From: Phytopythium helicoides
Lineage: Eukaryota > Oomycota > Peronosporomycetes > Pythiales > Pythiaceae
Assembly (NCBI GenBank): GCA_024867545.1
Contig: JANFNE010000007.1
Span: forward strand, 1,178,001 to 1,242,000
DNA: 64,000 bases
Direction of reading: 5' to 3'
Position numbers and translations under genes: made by a program
In this document: positions 54,463 through 64,000 of the stretch, one piece after another
Layout of the letters: each line of letters starts with the position of its first letter
Numbering within the stretch: the first letter of the stretch is position 1
Notes under the pieces: model-generated
The model's database searches: none
What the model was told of the DNA's origin: nothing
The model's input: only the letters and a program-made list of their open reading frames with translations

Positions 54463-56436
54463 ATGGAGATGGGTGCCTCCGATGCCATGGACTTGATTTC
54501 GGCGGCAAAGGAAGGCGATGTTGCTATTGCGCAAAAGCTTATCGACTCCGGCGTCGACGTCAACACTCCTGACGAACGGGGTGAAACTCCGCTGATGCAT
54601 GCTGCACAGTGGGGACATGACGAAGTTGTGCAGGCTCTAATTGATGCTGGCGCGAACGTGGAGGCAGACCATCGGTACGGAACAGCTCTTACTTGGGCGA
54701 GTTACAAGGGGCGCGCATCGGTTGCTCAAAGGCTGATCGAGGAGGGTGCGAGCTTGGAGGCAACCGACATGCTTGGAAGGACGCCTCTTATGGAAGCTGC
54801 TCGTAGAGGGCGTGTTGAGCTAGTGCAACTCCTCATTGATGCTGGAGCCGACATTCTTGCAACTGATAAAGGGAAACGAACAGCGCTCCGCCTTGCATCG
54901 GAGAATGGACACTCCAACGTGTGCAAGCTAATCAAAGAGAAGTCCAAGCGGGATGTATCTCTTGGTTCTTCTCCTCCCGTGTCCACCCCTCTTGTTCAAC
55001 ACAAGCGCCAAAGTTCCTTACCCCAATCAACAAACAAGAGGTTCTATCAACCAGACTTGCAGTCACAAAATTCTACAAGAACTCCTGAAGATCACATTAC
55101 CACTTTGACAAACCCAGCTTTTCTAACCGTAGGATTAGAAGCCCTTGAAGACGGCAAAAGTGAAAGCGACTCAACTAACATCGTTAACCAAGTGAGACGA
55201 GCATCTCATGCTTCGGGCACACCGGTCGATCGAAATCAACTTCATAGCCACTTTGTTAGTGAAGAAGATGCGACATACTGTAATGCGGCTACATCGTTTG
55301 AAATCACCGAACGAAAGCAGCCGCTATCAGTCAACGGCCCGTACTCAGTGACCGAGACTGCAATGACGTTATTGAGTGCCTCACAAAACGGGGATGCAGA
55401 AGCAGTAAAAAGAATTTTGAGCGAAGGTGTCAATATTGACGTGAGAAGTGAGAACCAGTGGACTCCATTGCTATGGGCATCATTCAAGGGTCATTTGGAG
55501 ACTGTAAGGATTCTTTTACGGGAAGGGGCCAGCTTGGAAGCAAAGGATGATCGTCACTGGACTTCACTAATCCACAGTGCAATTCAAGCCAACGAGGAGG
55601 TGGCACAACTTTTAATCGAGTTCGGCGCAGACATCGAAGCTTCGGATCATAACAGATGGACAGCCCTGACATGGGCTTGCCACCGTGGTAATATTGCAGT
55701 TGCCAGACTCCTCATCGAGCATGGCGCGAATGTTGATGTGATAGATGAGTCCGGGTGGACTCCATTGCGCCACGCTGCATTCCGAGAGAACGAAGAATTC
55801 ACAACGCTGCTCATTGGTGCTGGTGCAGATGTGAATGCGCTGGATCGAGATCAGCGGACAGCTCTGGCCTGGTCGATAATCAGCGGTCGTACAGCAATGA
55901 CTCGTCTCCTTCTCGATGCTGGTGCGAACGTCGACTTAGTTGATCGCCTCGGAATGACGCCACTGATGCTAGCGGCAAGGCAAGGGCAAACGGGTGTAGT
56001 AAGGATGCTCATCAGAGCCGGATCAGATTTGTTGGCAAAGAGCCAAAGAGGCGAAACAGCGATGATTCAAGCGGCAAATAGTAATCACCGAGCTGCTATG
56101 CTGGAAATTTTGAAGGCACACTCTGATCAGACTAGCAAGCTTTACACTCCAGCAACCCAAAGAAGTAGTCAAGTTCAGAGCAGCGAATTTCGTCCAACTC
56201 GACGGCGATTGAGATGGAAGTGGCCTCGCAGCTTTCGACTCAAGGAGAGAGAGGAAGAAATGTCATCCACGATGGAACCGTCGACTATTCATGTTAGTCA
56301 TGCGCCATTAACCTTGCCATCGAGTTCTCGCACAGAAATGGGTGTGCTTTACCACGTCCCGGCAACCACATCCCTTCGTTGGCAGTCTGTCTGGAGGGGA
56401 TTTGGTGCGACTCACGAACAGGATAAACTCCTGTGA
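54463..56436 (+). CDS. Ankyrin-repeat protein, 657 aa
   Basis: Single exon, ATG 54463 (MEMGASDAMDLISAAKEGDV). A first block of about five repeats (residues 8-165, for example ERGETPLMHAAQWGHDEVVQ), a Ser/Thr-rich linker (165-295), and a second block of about eight repeats (300-560, for example SGWTPLRHAAFRENEEFTTL). The C-terminal 95 residues are basic and unstructured (RPTRRRLRWKWPRSFRLKER). It lacks the C-terminal domain shared by the neighbours at 49979 and 61566. Role unknown beyond protein binding. Confidence 0.85.
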   Translation: MEMGASDAMDLISAAKEGDVAIAQKLIDSGVDVNTPDERGETPLMHAAQWGHDEVVQALIDAGANVEADHRYGTALTWASYKGRASVAQRLIEEGASLEATDMLGRTPLMEAARRGRVELVQLLIDAGADILATDKGKRTALRLASENGHSNVCKLIKEKSKRDVSLGSSPPVSTPLVQHKRQSSLPQSTNKRFYQPDLQSQNSTRTPEDHITTLTNPAFLTVGLEALEDGKSESDSTNIVNQVRRASHASGTPVDRNQLHSHFVSEEDATYCNAATSFEITERKQPLSVNGPYSVTETAMTLLSASQNGDAEAVKRILSEGVNIDVRSENQWTPLLWASFKGHLETVRILLREGASLEAKDDRHWTSLIHSAIQANEEVAQLLIEFGADIEASDHNRWTALTWACHRGNIAVARLLIEHGANVDVIDESGWTPLRHAAFRENEEFTTLLIGAGADVNALDRDQRTALAWSIISGRTAMTRLLLDAGANVDLVDRLGMTPLMLAARQGQTGVVRMLIRAGSDLLAKSQRGETAMIQAANSNHRAAMLEILKAHSDQTSKLYTPATQRSSQVQSSEFRPTRRRLRWKWPRSFRLKEREEEMSSTMEPSTIHVSHAPLTLPSSSRTEMGVLYHVPATTSLRWQSVWRGFGATHEQDKLL

Positions 56437-56549
56437 TCGTATTGTGCCATCTGTGTGGCCTCTGTCCCCGATCATGATGTATGTTCTACATCATCGTTTT
56501 TAAACTCTAGCTCGGCTTGAATACACATGTAGAATGCGTACTAGCAGTG

Positions 56550-57066
56550 CTAACTAGACTTGTTTGGAGGTCCTGCGCGCTTCGGAGCCTTCTTCTTGCC
56601 TGTCTTCTTCTTGGCAGGCTCACCGACGCCATGAAGGTCCTTGACTCGTGCCCGCTGTTCAGCCAGGATCTCTGCCTGGGTTCTTTGTGCAACTTTCTCC
56701 TTCGGAACAGCAATGTCAGGGCGTTTCTTGGGGGCCTTGTCAGGCAGCACCACAAGCCGGCGACGTGCATCCCAGTCTCGGCACCACCGGATGATGGCCC
56801 AAAGACTGTACAATGTATTAGATGAAAGAACTATCTGCATTGCAACTAAATCAACTTACATTGGGCAAGTGAAGACCATCGTGAAGACCGTGACCAACAT
56901 GATATTGTCTACGTAGATGGGGAGTTAGAACTCATTGAGCAGGTACCAGGCTTACCAGGAAGTTGAGCCTACTTGTGTCTTGCCCTTGCATCCGTAGAAT
57001 GATAATCAAGATACAAAGCGCGTAGGTGATGCTGAGAACGCGTATTGCGATCTCGACTTTCTCCAT
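56550..57066 (-). CDS. Small protein with two membrane segments, 132 aa, three exons
   Basis: Exons (complement): 56973..57066, 56860..56908, 56550..56805, exactly 133 codons with stop. Introns are 64 nt (GTAGGC..ACGTAG, with a TTCTAAC branch site) and 54 nt (GTAAGT..TACAG). Residues about 6-25 (IAIRVLSITYALCILIIILR) and 34-52 (MLVTVFTMVFTCPILWAII) are hydrophobic. The C-terminal half is basic, ending in a Lys-rich tail (KKKTGKKKAPKR). The topology would place both ends on the same side. No family recognised. Confidence 0.65.
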
Positions 57067-57212
57067 CGCATAGATCAACCAATGCTGGCGGCTTCCTCGC
57101 AGGGAATCGGCTGAGGTGTCGCTTCACAAACCTGAAAATGACCACGACGGTTCAAGAAGAAAGAGGATCGCGAAAGCTGTGATTATACGCGATTAGACTG
57201 GAGATCTACGAT

Positions 57213-59236
57213 CTATCCATTTCTTATGCTAATGAGAACGCTACGGACAAGCTGCTCGATCGTCCAACCTTCAGAAGAAGGAGGGCGTAAAGAAGTTGGT
57301 GTGCCGATCTTGTGAAACACATACAACCCAGGAAGCCTTCGAAGTGATTCTAGTCCTTCGACAGTCGCAACACCGTCGACTAGATCCACGTTTACACTCA
57401 CAAACACGGGCACCTCAGATGTCTCGGCAAGTGCCACATACCTAGAAGCAAACACCGTCGCAAGCTGCTCAAATAACGGCTCAAACGACCTGCAGGAGGA
57501 ACAGCGAGGACTCATGAATATGACGACGAGAGGTCCATCCTGCTTGTAACTCTGTAGCTGATCGATGTGAGTAATTTGCTGGATGAGACCTGCTCGCGAC
57601 TGCGGATACTGGTTTGATAGCAAGTGATAGTAAAAGTCGTCACCCGAGACCTCATCGACATCGCCAGTAACAAATCCATCGACTGAGAGTCGACGGGTGG
57701 AGGTCTGGATCGAGTCATCAACTGTGACATCCGTGCTGCCAAGTTCCCACCGCTGGAAGCCCTCTTCCCAGAACTCATCGTAGCTCATACCAGAATCCGC
57801 CACGTCTGGGGCCATAGGATCAAAAACTGGCAGCAACCAGTCATCCAAAAACGACGTAGCATTCTTGACAAAGAGCGGAGTTGACGATGAATCTGATTTG
57901 TCAATAGCAGCAAGAAGGACTTCACCGGCCAAAGGGAACCGGTAGGCCGGCAGCGATACATTCCCGAGAAGTAGAAGAGCTGGGATATAGTTTGGGTCAA
58001 TGACTGCGTGTGCGTTGCACAACTCAGGCTCATATTCCGTTGGCACCACAAGGAATCGCACGACAAGCGATGACGTGACAGCAGCAGGAATTGACAACAC
58101 AGACACATTGCTGATGTTCTGGCCGGCGAACGTGTCGGCAAGTTTGTCAAACTGCAGAGCCAACGCTTGAAAGTAGCTTGCAGAAGTGTTGGCGAAGAGG
58201 AGCACGTGACCTGCAGCAGTCTTGTCGTAGAAGTAGCTCGCGTACGCACCACCCTTGTATGTTCCAACGAGTCTGAAGCGGTATTTCGTCAGGTAAGCTT
58301 CGAAAGCAGTTGCGTTCCACCCATATTCGCCAGACAACTGTGTTGTGTCTCCGACCGTGGAAGTATTACTATCTTCCCTTGATGTGCCAGAAAACACAAG
58401 TCGGTCATGACCAAATTCCCGAAAGATAACGGCAATAGGCAATGAAGCCCGCTCTGCTTCCGAGTCCAGTAGAGTTGTATTGGTTGACGCGAAGTATCGA
58501 ACTGCCGCTGGGCCGATTCCTGCGCCTGCTCCAGATGCAATGCTATCTGTGAGGGCGATGGCCGCGACATCAGCGACGGCAGAATTGTCAACAGTGTCTA
58601 CTACCAACAACACCAAAAGTGCGGTATTGCTGATGAGCTTCGTCAAATTCTCGCGAGTAGAAACCCACTGCAATACCCCTTGATCCGCTTTTCCTGAGGA
58701 AGCGTTTGATGTTGGGGATACTGATAGCAAATAGCGCTGGATTTCAGCACTTGATCGCCCGCCAGAGTAGACGGAGATGCCGCCATCACAACCAACGACG
58801 GCACTGTTCTTGATGGCGACTTGCCCAAGCAGACAGTTGAACAGGACAAGAGCTGGTAATCCGGTCACGGGTAGCGCCACGACACCTTTGACATCAGCAA
58901 CATCTACAGCTGCGAGTCGAAGAAATGGAAGCGAAGATGCAGCGGTCGAGTGGAGTGATGTGGCAGCGTCTGCAAACTCCCGAAACAGTGCTGCACTGCC
59001 GCTGCGAGTCTGTGCAAGCAGCAACCGATTAGCCTCGATTTTTACCGCCGAACGATGGAGAAACTTGCAGTCGAATCCACGAGCAGGAACAACGGCGAGT
59101 ACTTTGAAAGCGCGAGCGTGAACGACGAAGCATCTGTCAACAGAAGCACGCCATTCTGCTCTGGCAAAGAGACCAAAGACGAAGCTGCAGACGCCAAGAC
59201 AAGGTGAACAACCACCACCAGGAGCAATCGTCTCAT
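57213..59236 (-). CDS. Secreted/ER thioredoxin-fold (PDI-like) protein, about 674 aa, one frame slip
   Basis: ATG 59236 gives a good signal peptide (MRRLLLVVVVHLVLASAASS). After LLV near 59080 one base appears missing; the continuing frame reads FDCKFLHRSAVKIEANRLLL, a thioredoxin-like start with one Cys. Correcting it gives 675 codons including stop. The middle carries several NxS/T sites. Near residue 600 is a second thioredoxin-like unit, VVIFMSPRCSSCRSFEPLFE, with a CSSC active site instead of CGHC, followed by VFVSVNVDLVD and LRRLPGLYVF. No HDEL-type tail is present. It lies directly downstream, on the same strand, of a canonical PDI, suggesting an ancient tandem relation. Confidence 0.68.
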
Positions 59237-59473
59237 GACACGCGAATAAATGGTCTTGGTGTGAGCTCAGGAATATCCACAAGCGACTTTTCAGGTAAAT
59301 CACTCGAAGATCCACAAGATACCACCACACCACCACGACAGGATATTTGCAACGCAGGCCGCATCATATTTTCGCCTAGATAACTCTGATCGCTGACGAG
59401 AAAAAGAAGACTAACCATATCCATACACGCACCAAAACGCGCGGGGGCTGTCGGCTGGTGTATAGGTGTGCGC

Positions 59474-60970
59474 TTACAGCTCCTCGTGCTCCGTGCTCTG
59501 CGACGAGCTGTCCTGGTCGACCTTCTGCGAGTTCTGCTTGAGGAAGTCCGACATGGCCTCGACGTCGCGAGCACCCTCGTACACGACCGGGTTCAGCTTG
59601 TCGTTGGCCGGGAAGAAGAGGATCGTGGGGAAGCCCTTGACGTCTACGCCAGGGTGGTCCACTTCGTTGGCCGTGGCGTCCATCTTGGCGATCAGGACGC
59701 TGTCGTCATCGGCAAAAGCCTCGGCGAGCTCCTCGTACTTGGGCGCGAGGGCCTTGCAGTGGCCGCACCACGGGGCGTAGAACTCGAGCAGCACGTCCTG
59801 CTTCGAGTCGACGACGCGCTCCTTGAACGTCTTGCCGACGATGATCTTGACGGCCTCCTCGCTGTCGTCCTCCGGCTCGGCCGACTTGAGCAGGGGCTCC
59901 ACCTCGCCAGCGAAGTAGCTCTTCTCGAAGGCCACGAGGTCCTCGGCGAGACCCTCGCTGATCTTGGCGACAAAGTCCTCGCCCTGGTAGCTGAAGCCGT
60001 ACTTCTTCATGCCGCCGGCCATGTTGACCAGGATGGCAGCCGGCAGGTCCTCGGTCTTGAGGCCGAAGTAGTCGACGATGCGCGTCTCCGTGTGCGGCAT
60101 GAGCACGTGCACGATCTTGCCCTTGTTGGCCTGAGCGGGCACCTTGACGGCCGCCTCGAGGTCCGACAGGTAGTCCTTGGTCGTGTCGACGAACACGAGC
60201 AGCTGCTCGTTGCTGTCGCCGCCGAAGATCATGGGCGCCTTCTCCTGCGAGAAGGTGATGACAAGTGGCTTGCTGTTGGCGTTGACGAACTGGGTGATAG
60301 CGTCCTTCTCGAACTCGCCCTCGAACACGTTCTTGCCCTCGTCGAACTTCTTGTAGAGCACGATGGAGTCGATCTTGGCGGCGTCCTCCGTCACATCCGT
60401 GGCTGTGGAGGCGGCGAAGACAACAAGGTCATCCTGGTCGGCAATCTTCTCAAGCACGGCGCGCTTGTCGCCGTCCTCCTCGTCAATCACCGCAAACACG
60501 ACCACGTCGTTGGCTGCCTTGAGCGCGTCCAGCTCCTCGGCGTCGGCGACGATGGTGACCGCGGGTCCCGACTTCTTGACGACCCACTTGGTGATCTCCT
60601 CGCTGGTGCGTCCTCCGTCGTAGTCCTTGGCGGCGTCGGCGTCGCCCTTGAAGAACTTGAGCGTGGGGAATCCGCGGATGCCGAAGCGCTCGGCGGCCTG
60701 CGTGTGCGCCGTGGCGTCGATCTTGGCGATGCGCAGCGGCGGGTCGAGCTCTCCGAGCGCCGCGGCCGCCTTGACGTACTCGGGCGCCAGGTTCTTGCAG
60801 TGGCCGCACCAGGGCGCGTAGAACTCGACGAGCAGCGTGTCGTGCTCGGCGATGGCCGCGTCCAGCGTGTCGTCCGTGAGCACCAGCACGCCGTCCTCCT
60901 GCTCGAACTCGGTGGCCGCCGCCGCGCACAGCAGCAGCGCCAGCGCCGCCGCCGCCTTCTTCAGGAACAT
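59474..60970 (-). CDS. Protein disulfide isomerase, 498 aa
   Basis: Catalyses disulfide formation and isomerisation in the ER lumen. Signal peptide MFLKKAAAALALLLCAAAA. Thioredoxin domains in a-b-b'-a' order: the first active site is FYAPWCGHCKNLAPEY (Cys55-Cys58), then redox-inactive b and b' domains (residues about 130-350), and the second is FYAPWCGHCKALAPKY (402-405), with cis-Pro segments GFPTLKFF and GFPTILFF. The C-terminus is acidic and ends HEEL, an HDEL-like ER-retention signal. Length is typical of the family. ATG 60970 is chosen because the signal peptide starts there; the frame upstream is open but unlike coding sequence. Confidence 0.96.
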   Translation of the reverse strand: MFLKKAAAALALLLCAAAATEFEQEDGVLVLTDDTLDAAIAEHDTLLVEFYAPWCGHCKNLAPEYVKAAAALGELDPPLRIAKIDATAHTQAAERFGIRGFPTLKFFKGDADAAKDYDGGRTSEEITKWVVKKSGPAVTIVADAEELDALKAANDVVVFAVIDEEDGDKRAVLEKIADQDDLVVFAASTATDVTEDAAKIDSIVLYKKFDEGKNVFEGEFEKDAITQFVNANSKPLVITFSQEKAPMIFGGDSNEQLLVFVDTTKDYLSDLEAAVKVPAQANKGKIVHVLMPHTETRIVDYFGLKTEDLPAAILVNMAGGMKKYGFSYQGEDFVAKISEGLAEDLVAFEKSYFAGEVEPLLKSAEPEDDSEEAVKIIVGKTFKERVVDSKQDVLLEFYAPWCGHCKALAPKYEELAEAFADDDSVLIAKMDATANEVDHPGVDVKGFPTILFFPANDKLNPVVYEGARDVEAMSDFLKQNSQKVDQDSSSQSTEHEEL

Positions 60971-61565
60971 CTTGCGCGGCCTTTCTCCGAGAGGGGAAAT
61001 CCAAAAGTGAGCCTTGTCGACCTGGCTGCAGGTGGCGGCTCGACACGTGGCGCCTGCTGACTTGGGATTTGTATACATAAGGATAGGTATACAAAAAACA
61101 AGTGAAAAGCGGATTGCGTAGGGGGCGACCTTTGGAATTTGGGGAGAGGTTGGAATAGTTTTGTGTGATTTTTGAGAGAACTTGGGCGCGGTTGGGGAAT
61201 TGATGGATTGTCTTCCCGAGAGGCGACACGACAGGTGGGGGATTGGGATTCGCTGCTGCATTCGCGCAGATGCGTGAAAAAGCAGGCGGGTGGTGTGCAT
61301 TGGGAGCAGCAGCAGCAGCAGCAATGAGCTGGAGAGCTCAGGAGAGCAGTGGCGTGTTTGACATGCGGTCGGTTGCGGTGTATCGCCGACAGATGCGTTT
61401 GTAGCGGAACAATGTTGAAGTTGAGGATACGAACGGAACGACTGGTTAGCATTGGTTGGTCTCAGCTTGAAGTGATGATTGACACACTTGCGAGCTCATG
61501 CCACTCAGCAACACGACTTGTGCAGCAAATGCATTGCACTACAAGGAGCTTTATTAATGCATGGC
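60971..61565. other. Intergenic: PDI promoter and ankyrin 3' region
   Basis: About 0.6 kb with a CAG tract near 61305-61325. No gene supported. Confidence 0.45.
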
Positions 61566-64000
61566 CTACCCATCCATGAGGAGCTCGACGATGTCCTCGT
61601 ACTCGAGCGCAACCGCGAGCTGGGTGGGGCGCCACGAATGCTTGCTGATGGTTTCAATCGAGGTGATCTTGGCGCGAATCTTGGCATTTCGGTGCAACGG
61701 GTCATCTTCCTTTGCGCTCGCGATGGCCTTGAACACGCTCACGTACCCGCGACTCTGTTTCACGGCACGGATTATTGGGAACCTCTTGTCGCTTTCGAGT
61801 AGCGTGACTTTGTCCGCCTTCGTCTTGATAAGTGTGTGCTCAGGATCGATCTCCGTATCCTGCACGAGATATTCGCCGAGACCTTGATAGCCAAGTAGAA
61901 ACGCATACTCGGCGGCCGTGATCAACTTTTTCGACGTTGAAATGCGAGCCTTCTTGACATTCATCTTCCGATACGCGGCGTCTCCGCTGAAATCAGCGCC
62001 AGCTGCCAGTCGCTGAAATTCGTCGAGGTCGCCTCCGCAGTGGAAAACAGCGCGGTGAATCGGAAATTCCTCTTCACTGTCGACGAGTAGTATCTTTTCG
62101 TGGGTTTGCACATCGGTTCTCACATCATGAGCGGCGGCAGGTAGTGGCACGTCGCATTCCTTTGGAGACGCCGAAACCTCTGTCATTTGAACAGAATCGC
62201 TTTTCGAAGCAACTATTGTGTTGTCAGACATGTTGCCTCGGTCAATCTCTGGCTCATGAAGTGGCTCTGTCAATGTTAGCGCTGAGTCCAAGTTGTGGCT
62301 GAGGTCTGTTTCGAACCCAGTCGCACTTTCAACAGATTCCACACAATCTGCCTTGGACTTGGCCGGCGTAATAGCCACTGGGAACTCGACGACTTTCATA
62401 GGTAACTGCTCAATTGCCTCAGTAAGCGGGACACCGCCTTGGCATACCAATGAGAAAGGGCTCAAGCAGCTAGCATAGGCCTGTACACGACAAGCGCAAT
62501 GGTTTTTCTGAAGGATACTTGTTCCGAGAAGCTCAAAACAGAGATCAACGTGCTGGTTCTTGAATGCTAAGCCAATGGGTAGTTGTTGCGTCTTGTCCAT
62601 AGCGAGGATGGTTGCGCCTGCATCAACCAATATACGGGCCACTTCACTATGGCCGTAGTAAGCTGCCCATCCGAGTGGTGTTCGCTCGATCTCGTCATTC
62701 GCATCAATGTCTGCTTTCGCAGCAATCAATTTGCGCGCAATGTCTAGGTGGCCATTGTGCGCAGCCCAGTGCAGCGCTGTCAAGCCGTTCTTGTCAGCTG
62801 ATTTCAGGTTGGCATTTGCATCGACCAGTGTGCATAACGCTTCGTAATTACTCTCGCGAGCAACCCACAACAAGGCCGTCATTCCATCAGTATCAACTAC
62901 TTCTAAGTTTGCGTTCGCCTTGACCAGATCACTTATCGTCTTCGAGCGGCCATTCACCGCTGCTCGCAGAATGGCAGTCCTTTTCTTGATGTCTGTTGCT
63001 TCGAGATCTGCACCTCCTTCGATAAGTGCACTTAAAACAGCATCATACCTCTTGTTTTCAGCAATTGTGAGTGGTGTCCGGCCAGACAAGTCGACTACAT
63101 TCACATTAGCCCCCTTCTCGATCAGGATTCGAGCAGTTGAAGCATGTCCAAATGAACACGCTATAAAGAGGGCCGTGCGATGATCTTCCTTTTCCACAGC
63201 GTCAATACTTGCGCCGCTACTGATTAATGCCGCAACGGCAGCGTCTTGTCCAAAACAAGCTGCGTACATCAGTGGAGTCCATCCATGAGTGTCGCTTTTG
63301 TTCACGTCTGCCCCAGCAAGTACAAGGATCTGGATAATCGCGACATCCCCCATTTGAGCAGCTGTTATCAATTCGCTTTTGTTTAGCCTCGCCATGGTCT
63401 CTACCAGTTCTTCGTTTGATAAGGCAACAAGTTTTTGCCCGGATATTTGGGCATTTGTTGCACGGTAAATGACATCAACCATCTTGTCATCACCGCTGTT
63501 GAACGCTATATGATGAGCGTTCTGACCATAACTGTTTCTTGCCTCGGTATTTGCTCCTGTTCCAATTAAGATTCGCACAACATCTGCGTGGCCATTCGCG
63601 GTCGCTAGTAGCAGGGGTGTCATGCCCGTATTATCCTTGCATTCAAGAGCTACTCCGGCATCGATCAGAAGTCGAAGTACAGACACGTGGCCCCCACAAC
63701 AGGCCCAATGCAACGCCGTGCGCAAAGTAGAGTCCATTGCTTCGAGATCAGCTCCGTGATCTATCAGCATCTTCACGATCGCATCGTTCCCGATCCGTGA
63801 CGCAGCAATCAGAGGTGTCTCGCCCTCGTCATTGTATACTTGGATATTTGCTCCGGCATTCAGCAACACACGAACCACAACTACACGGCCATTGGCGCAC
63901 GCGTAGTGTAACGCTGTCTTGAAACCGCTGTCAACGGGTTCCTTACTGCAAAGCTCAATTGAATCAATTTTCGCACCCCCATCAATCAACGCACTAACGA
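61566..64000 (-). CDS. Large ankyrin-repeat protein (5' partial, at least 811 aa)
   Basis: The frame is open to the window's right edge (first readable residues VSALIDGG), so the start lies outside. About 13 ankyrin repeats are visible before residue 540, for example HGWTPLMYAACFGQDAAVAA and NGLTALHWAAHNGHLDIARK. Then comes a Ser/Thr/Glu-rich linker and a C-terminal region alike to that of the gene at 49979: FPIHRAVFHCGGDLDEFQRL, LITAAEYAFLLGYQGLGEYL, and WRPTQLAVALEYEDIVELLM. The two genes are clear paralogues facing opposite ways. No frame break is seen. Confidence 0.85.
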   Translation of the reverse strand, partial: VSALIDGGAKIDSIELCSKEPVDSGFKTALHYACANGRVVVVRVLLNAGANIQVYNDEGETPLIAASRIGNDAIVKMLIDHGADLEAMDSTLRTALHWACCGGHVSVLRLLIDAGVALECKDNTGMTPLLLATANGHADVVRILIGTGANTEARNSYGQNAHHIAFNSGDDKMVDVIYRATNAQISGQKLVALSNEELVETMARLNKSELITAAQMGDVAIIQILVLAGADVNKSDTHGWTPLMYAACFGQDAAVAALISSGASIDAVEKEDHRTALFIACSFGHASTARILIEKGANVNVVDLSGRTPLTIAENKRYDAVLSALIEGGADLEATDIKKRTAILRAAVNGRSKTISDLVKANANLEVVDTDGMTALLWVARESNYEALCTLVDANANLKSADKNGLTALHWAAHNGHLDIARKLIAAKADIDANDEIERTPLGWAAYYGHSEVARILVDAGATILAMDKTQQLPIGLAFKNQHVDLCFELLGTSILQKNHCACRVQAYASCLSPFSLVCQGGVPLTEAIEQLPMKVVEFPVAITPAKSKADCVESVESATGFETDLSHNLDSALTLTEPLHEPEIDRGNMSDNTIVASKSDSVQMTEVSASPKECDVPLPAAAHDVRTDVQTHEKILLVDSEEEFPIHRAVFHCGGDLDEFQRLAAGADFSGDAAYRKMNVKKARISTSKKLITAAEYAFLLGYQGLGEYLVQDTEIDPEHTLIKTKADKVTLLESDKRFPIIRAVKQSRGYVSVFKAIASAKEDDPLHRNAKIRAKITSIETISKHSWRPTQLAVALEYEDIVELLMDG

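Noticed and set aside
59468..61060. 530-codon frame antisense to PDI
   Set aside because: Shadow of a GC-rich conserved gene; no domain recognised.

Overview
The window looks like an oomycete (flagellated stramenopile) nuclear genome. The introns are short (about 50 to 80 nt, GT..AG, with CTAAC-like branch points). Genes lie on both strands at high density. The content combines flagellar genes (DNAI7/CASC1-like, an EF-hand/WD40 protein, calaxin-like EF-hands), a sestrin, a RIO1 kinase, a HEEL-ended protein disulfide isomerase, an oomycete-style Crypton recombinase and large ankyrin-repeat proteins. The organism call is an inference from this content; no rRNA or mitochondrial marker is present.

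Layout. 0-22 kb is ordinary gene space: the 3' end of a giant calaxin-like EF-hand protein, a five-exon unknown gene head-to-head with a DNAI7 homologue, a PAPS reductase-glutaredoxin fusion, a sestrin, a WDR49/64-like EF-hand/WD40 protein head-to-head with an unknown gene, a FAR1-type zinc-finger protein and a RIOK1 kinase. Several of these (DNAI7, PAPS reductase, sestrin, and later one PDI-like gene) show single-base frame slips although their family motifs are intact. Slips by indel without eroded motifs suggest sequence error at least as much as decay.

22.8-46 kb is an accessory island and the most interesting part. Its core is three long inverted-repeat units (A, B, C). Each is two head-to-head copies of one intronless gene around a 368-bp loop. 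The six copies (415-500 aa) encode an unrecognised protein with one N-terminal membrane segment, a very acidic Ser/Tyr-rich middle and repeated FVS(M/L)GRRREEQ motifs. The loop of unit B is inverted relative to A and C. Between the units sit two near-identical truncated, broken SMC3 copies (a tandem duplication of about 6.92 kb), and a decayed Crypton tyrosine-recombinase element lies between unit A and the first SMC3 copy. The Crypton's empty target site survives in the second duplicate. The island is closed by an outer inverted repeat (arms of about 2.5 kb, 23.28-25.81 and 42.43-45.00 kb). On both sides are relics of the ankyrin gene family found intact further right.

46-64 kb returns to gene space: a TIS11-like CCCH zinc-finger protein, two intact ankyrin proteins plus a third running off the right edge, a small two-helix membrane protein, and two adjacent PDI-family genes.

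How things fit together: the left part groups several axoneme-related genes, and PAPS reductase, PDI and sestrin are redox or stress functions, but no operon-like logic is expected. The island seems shaped by inverted and tandem duplication, gene conversion and loop inversion, acting on a gene family whose frames stay open while the SMC3 copies between them are broken. Translation starts were taken at ATG codons, and exon structures were inferred by eye from splice signals and frame continuity.
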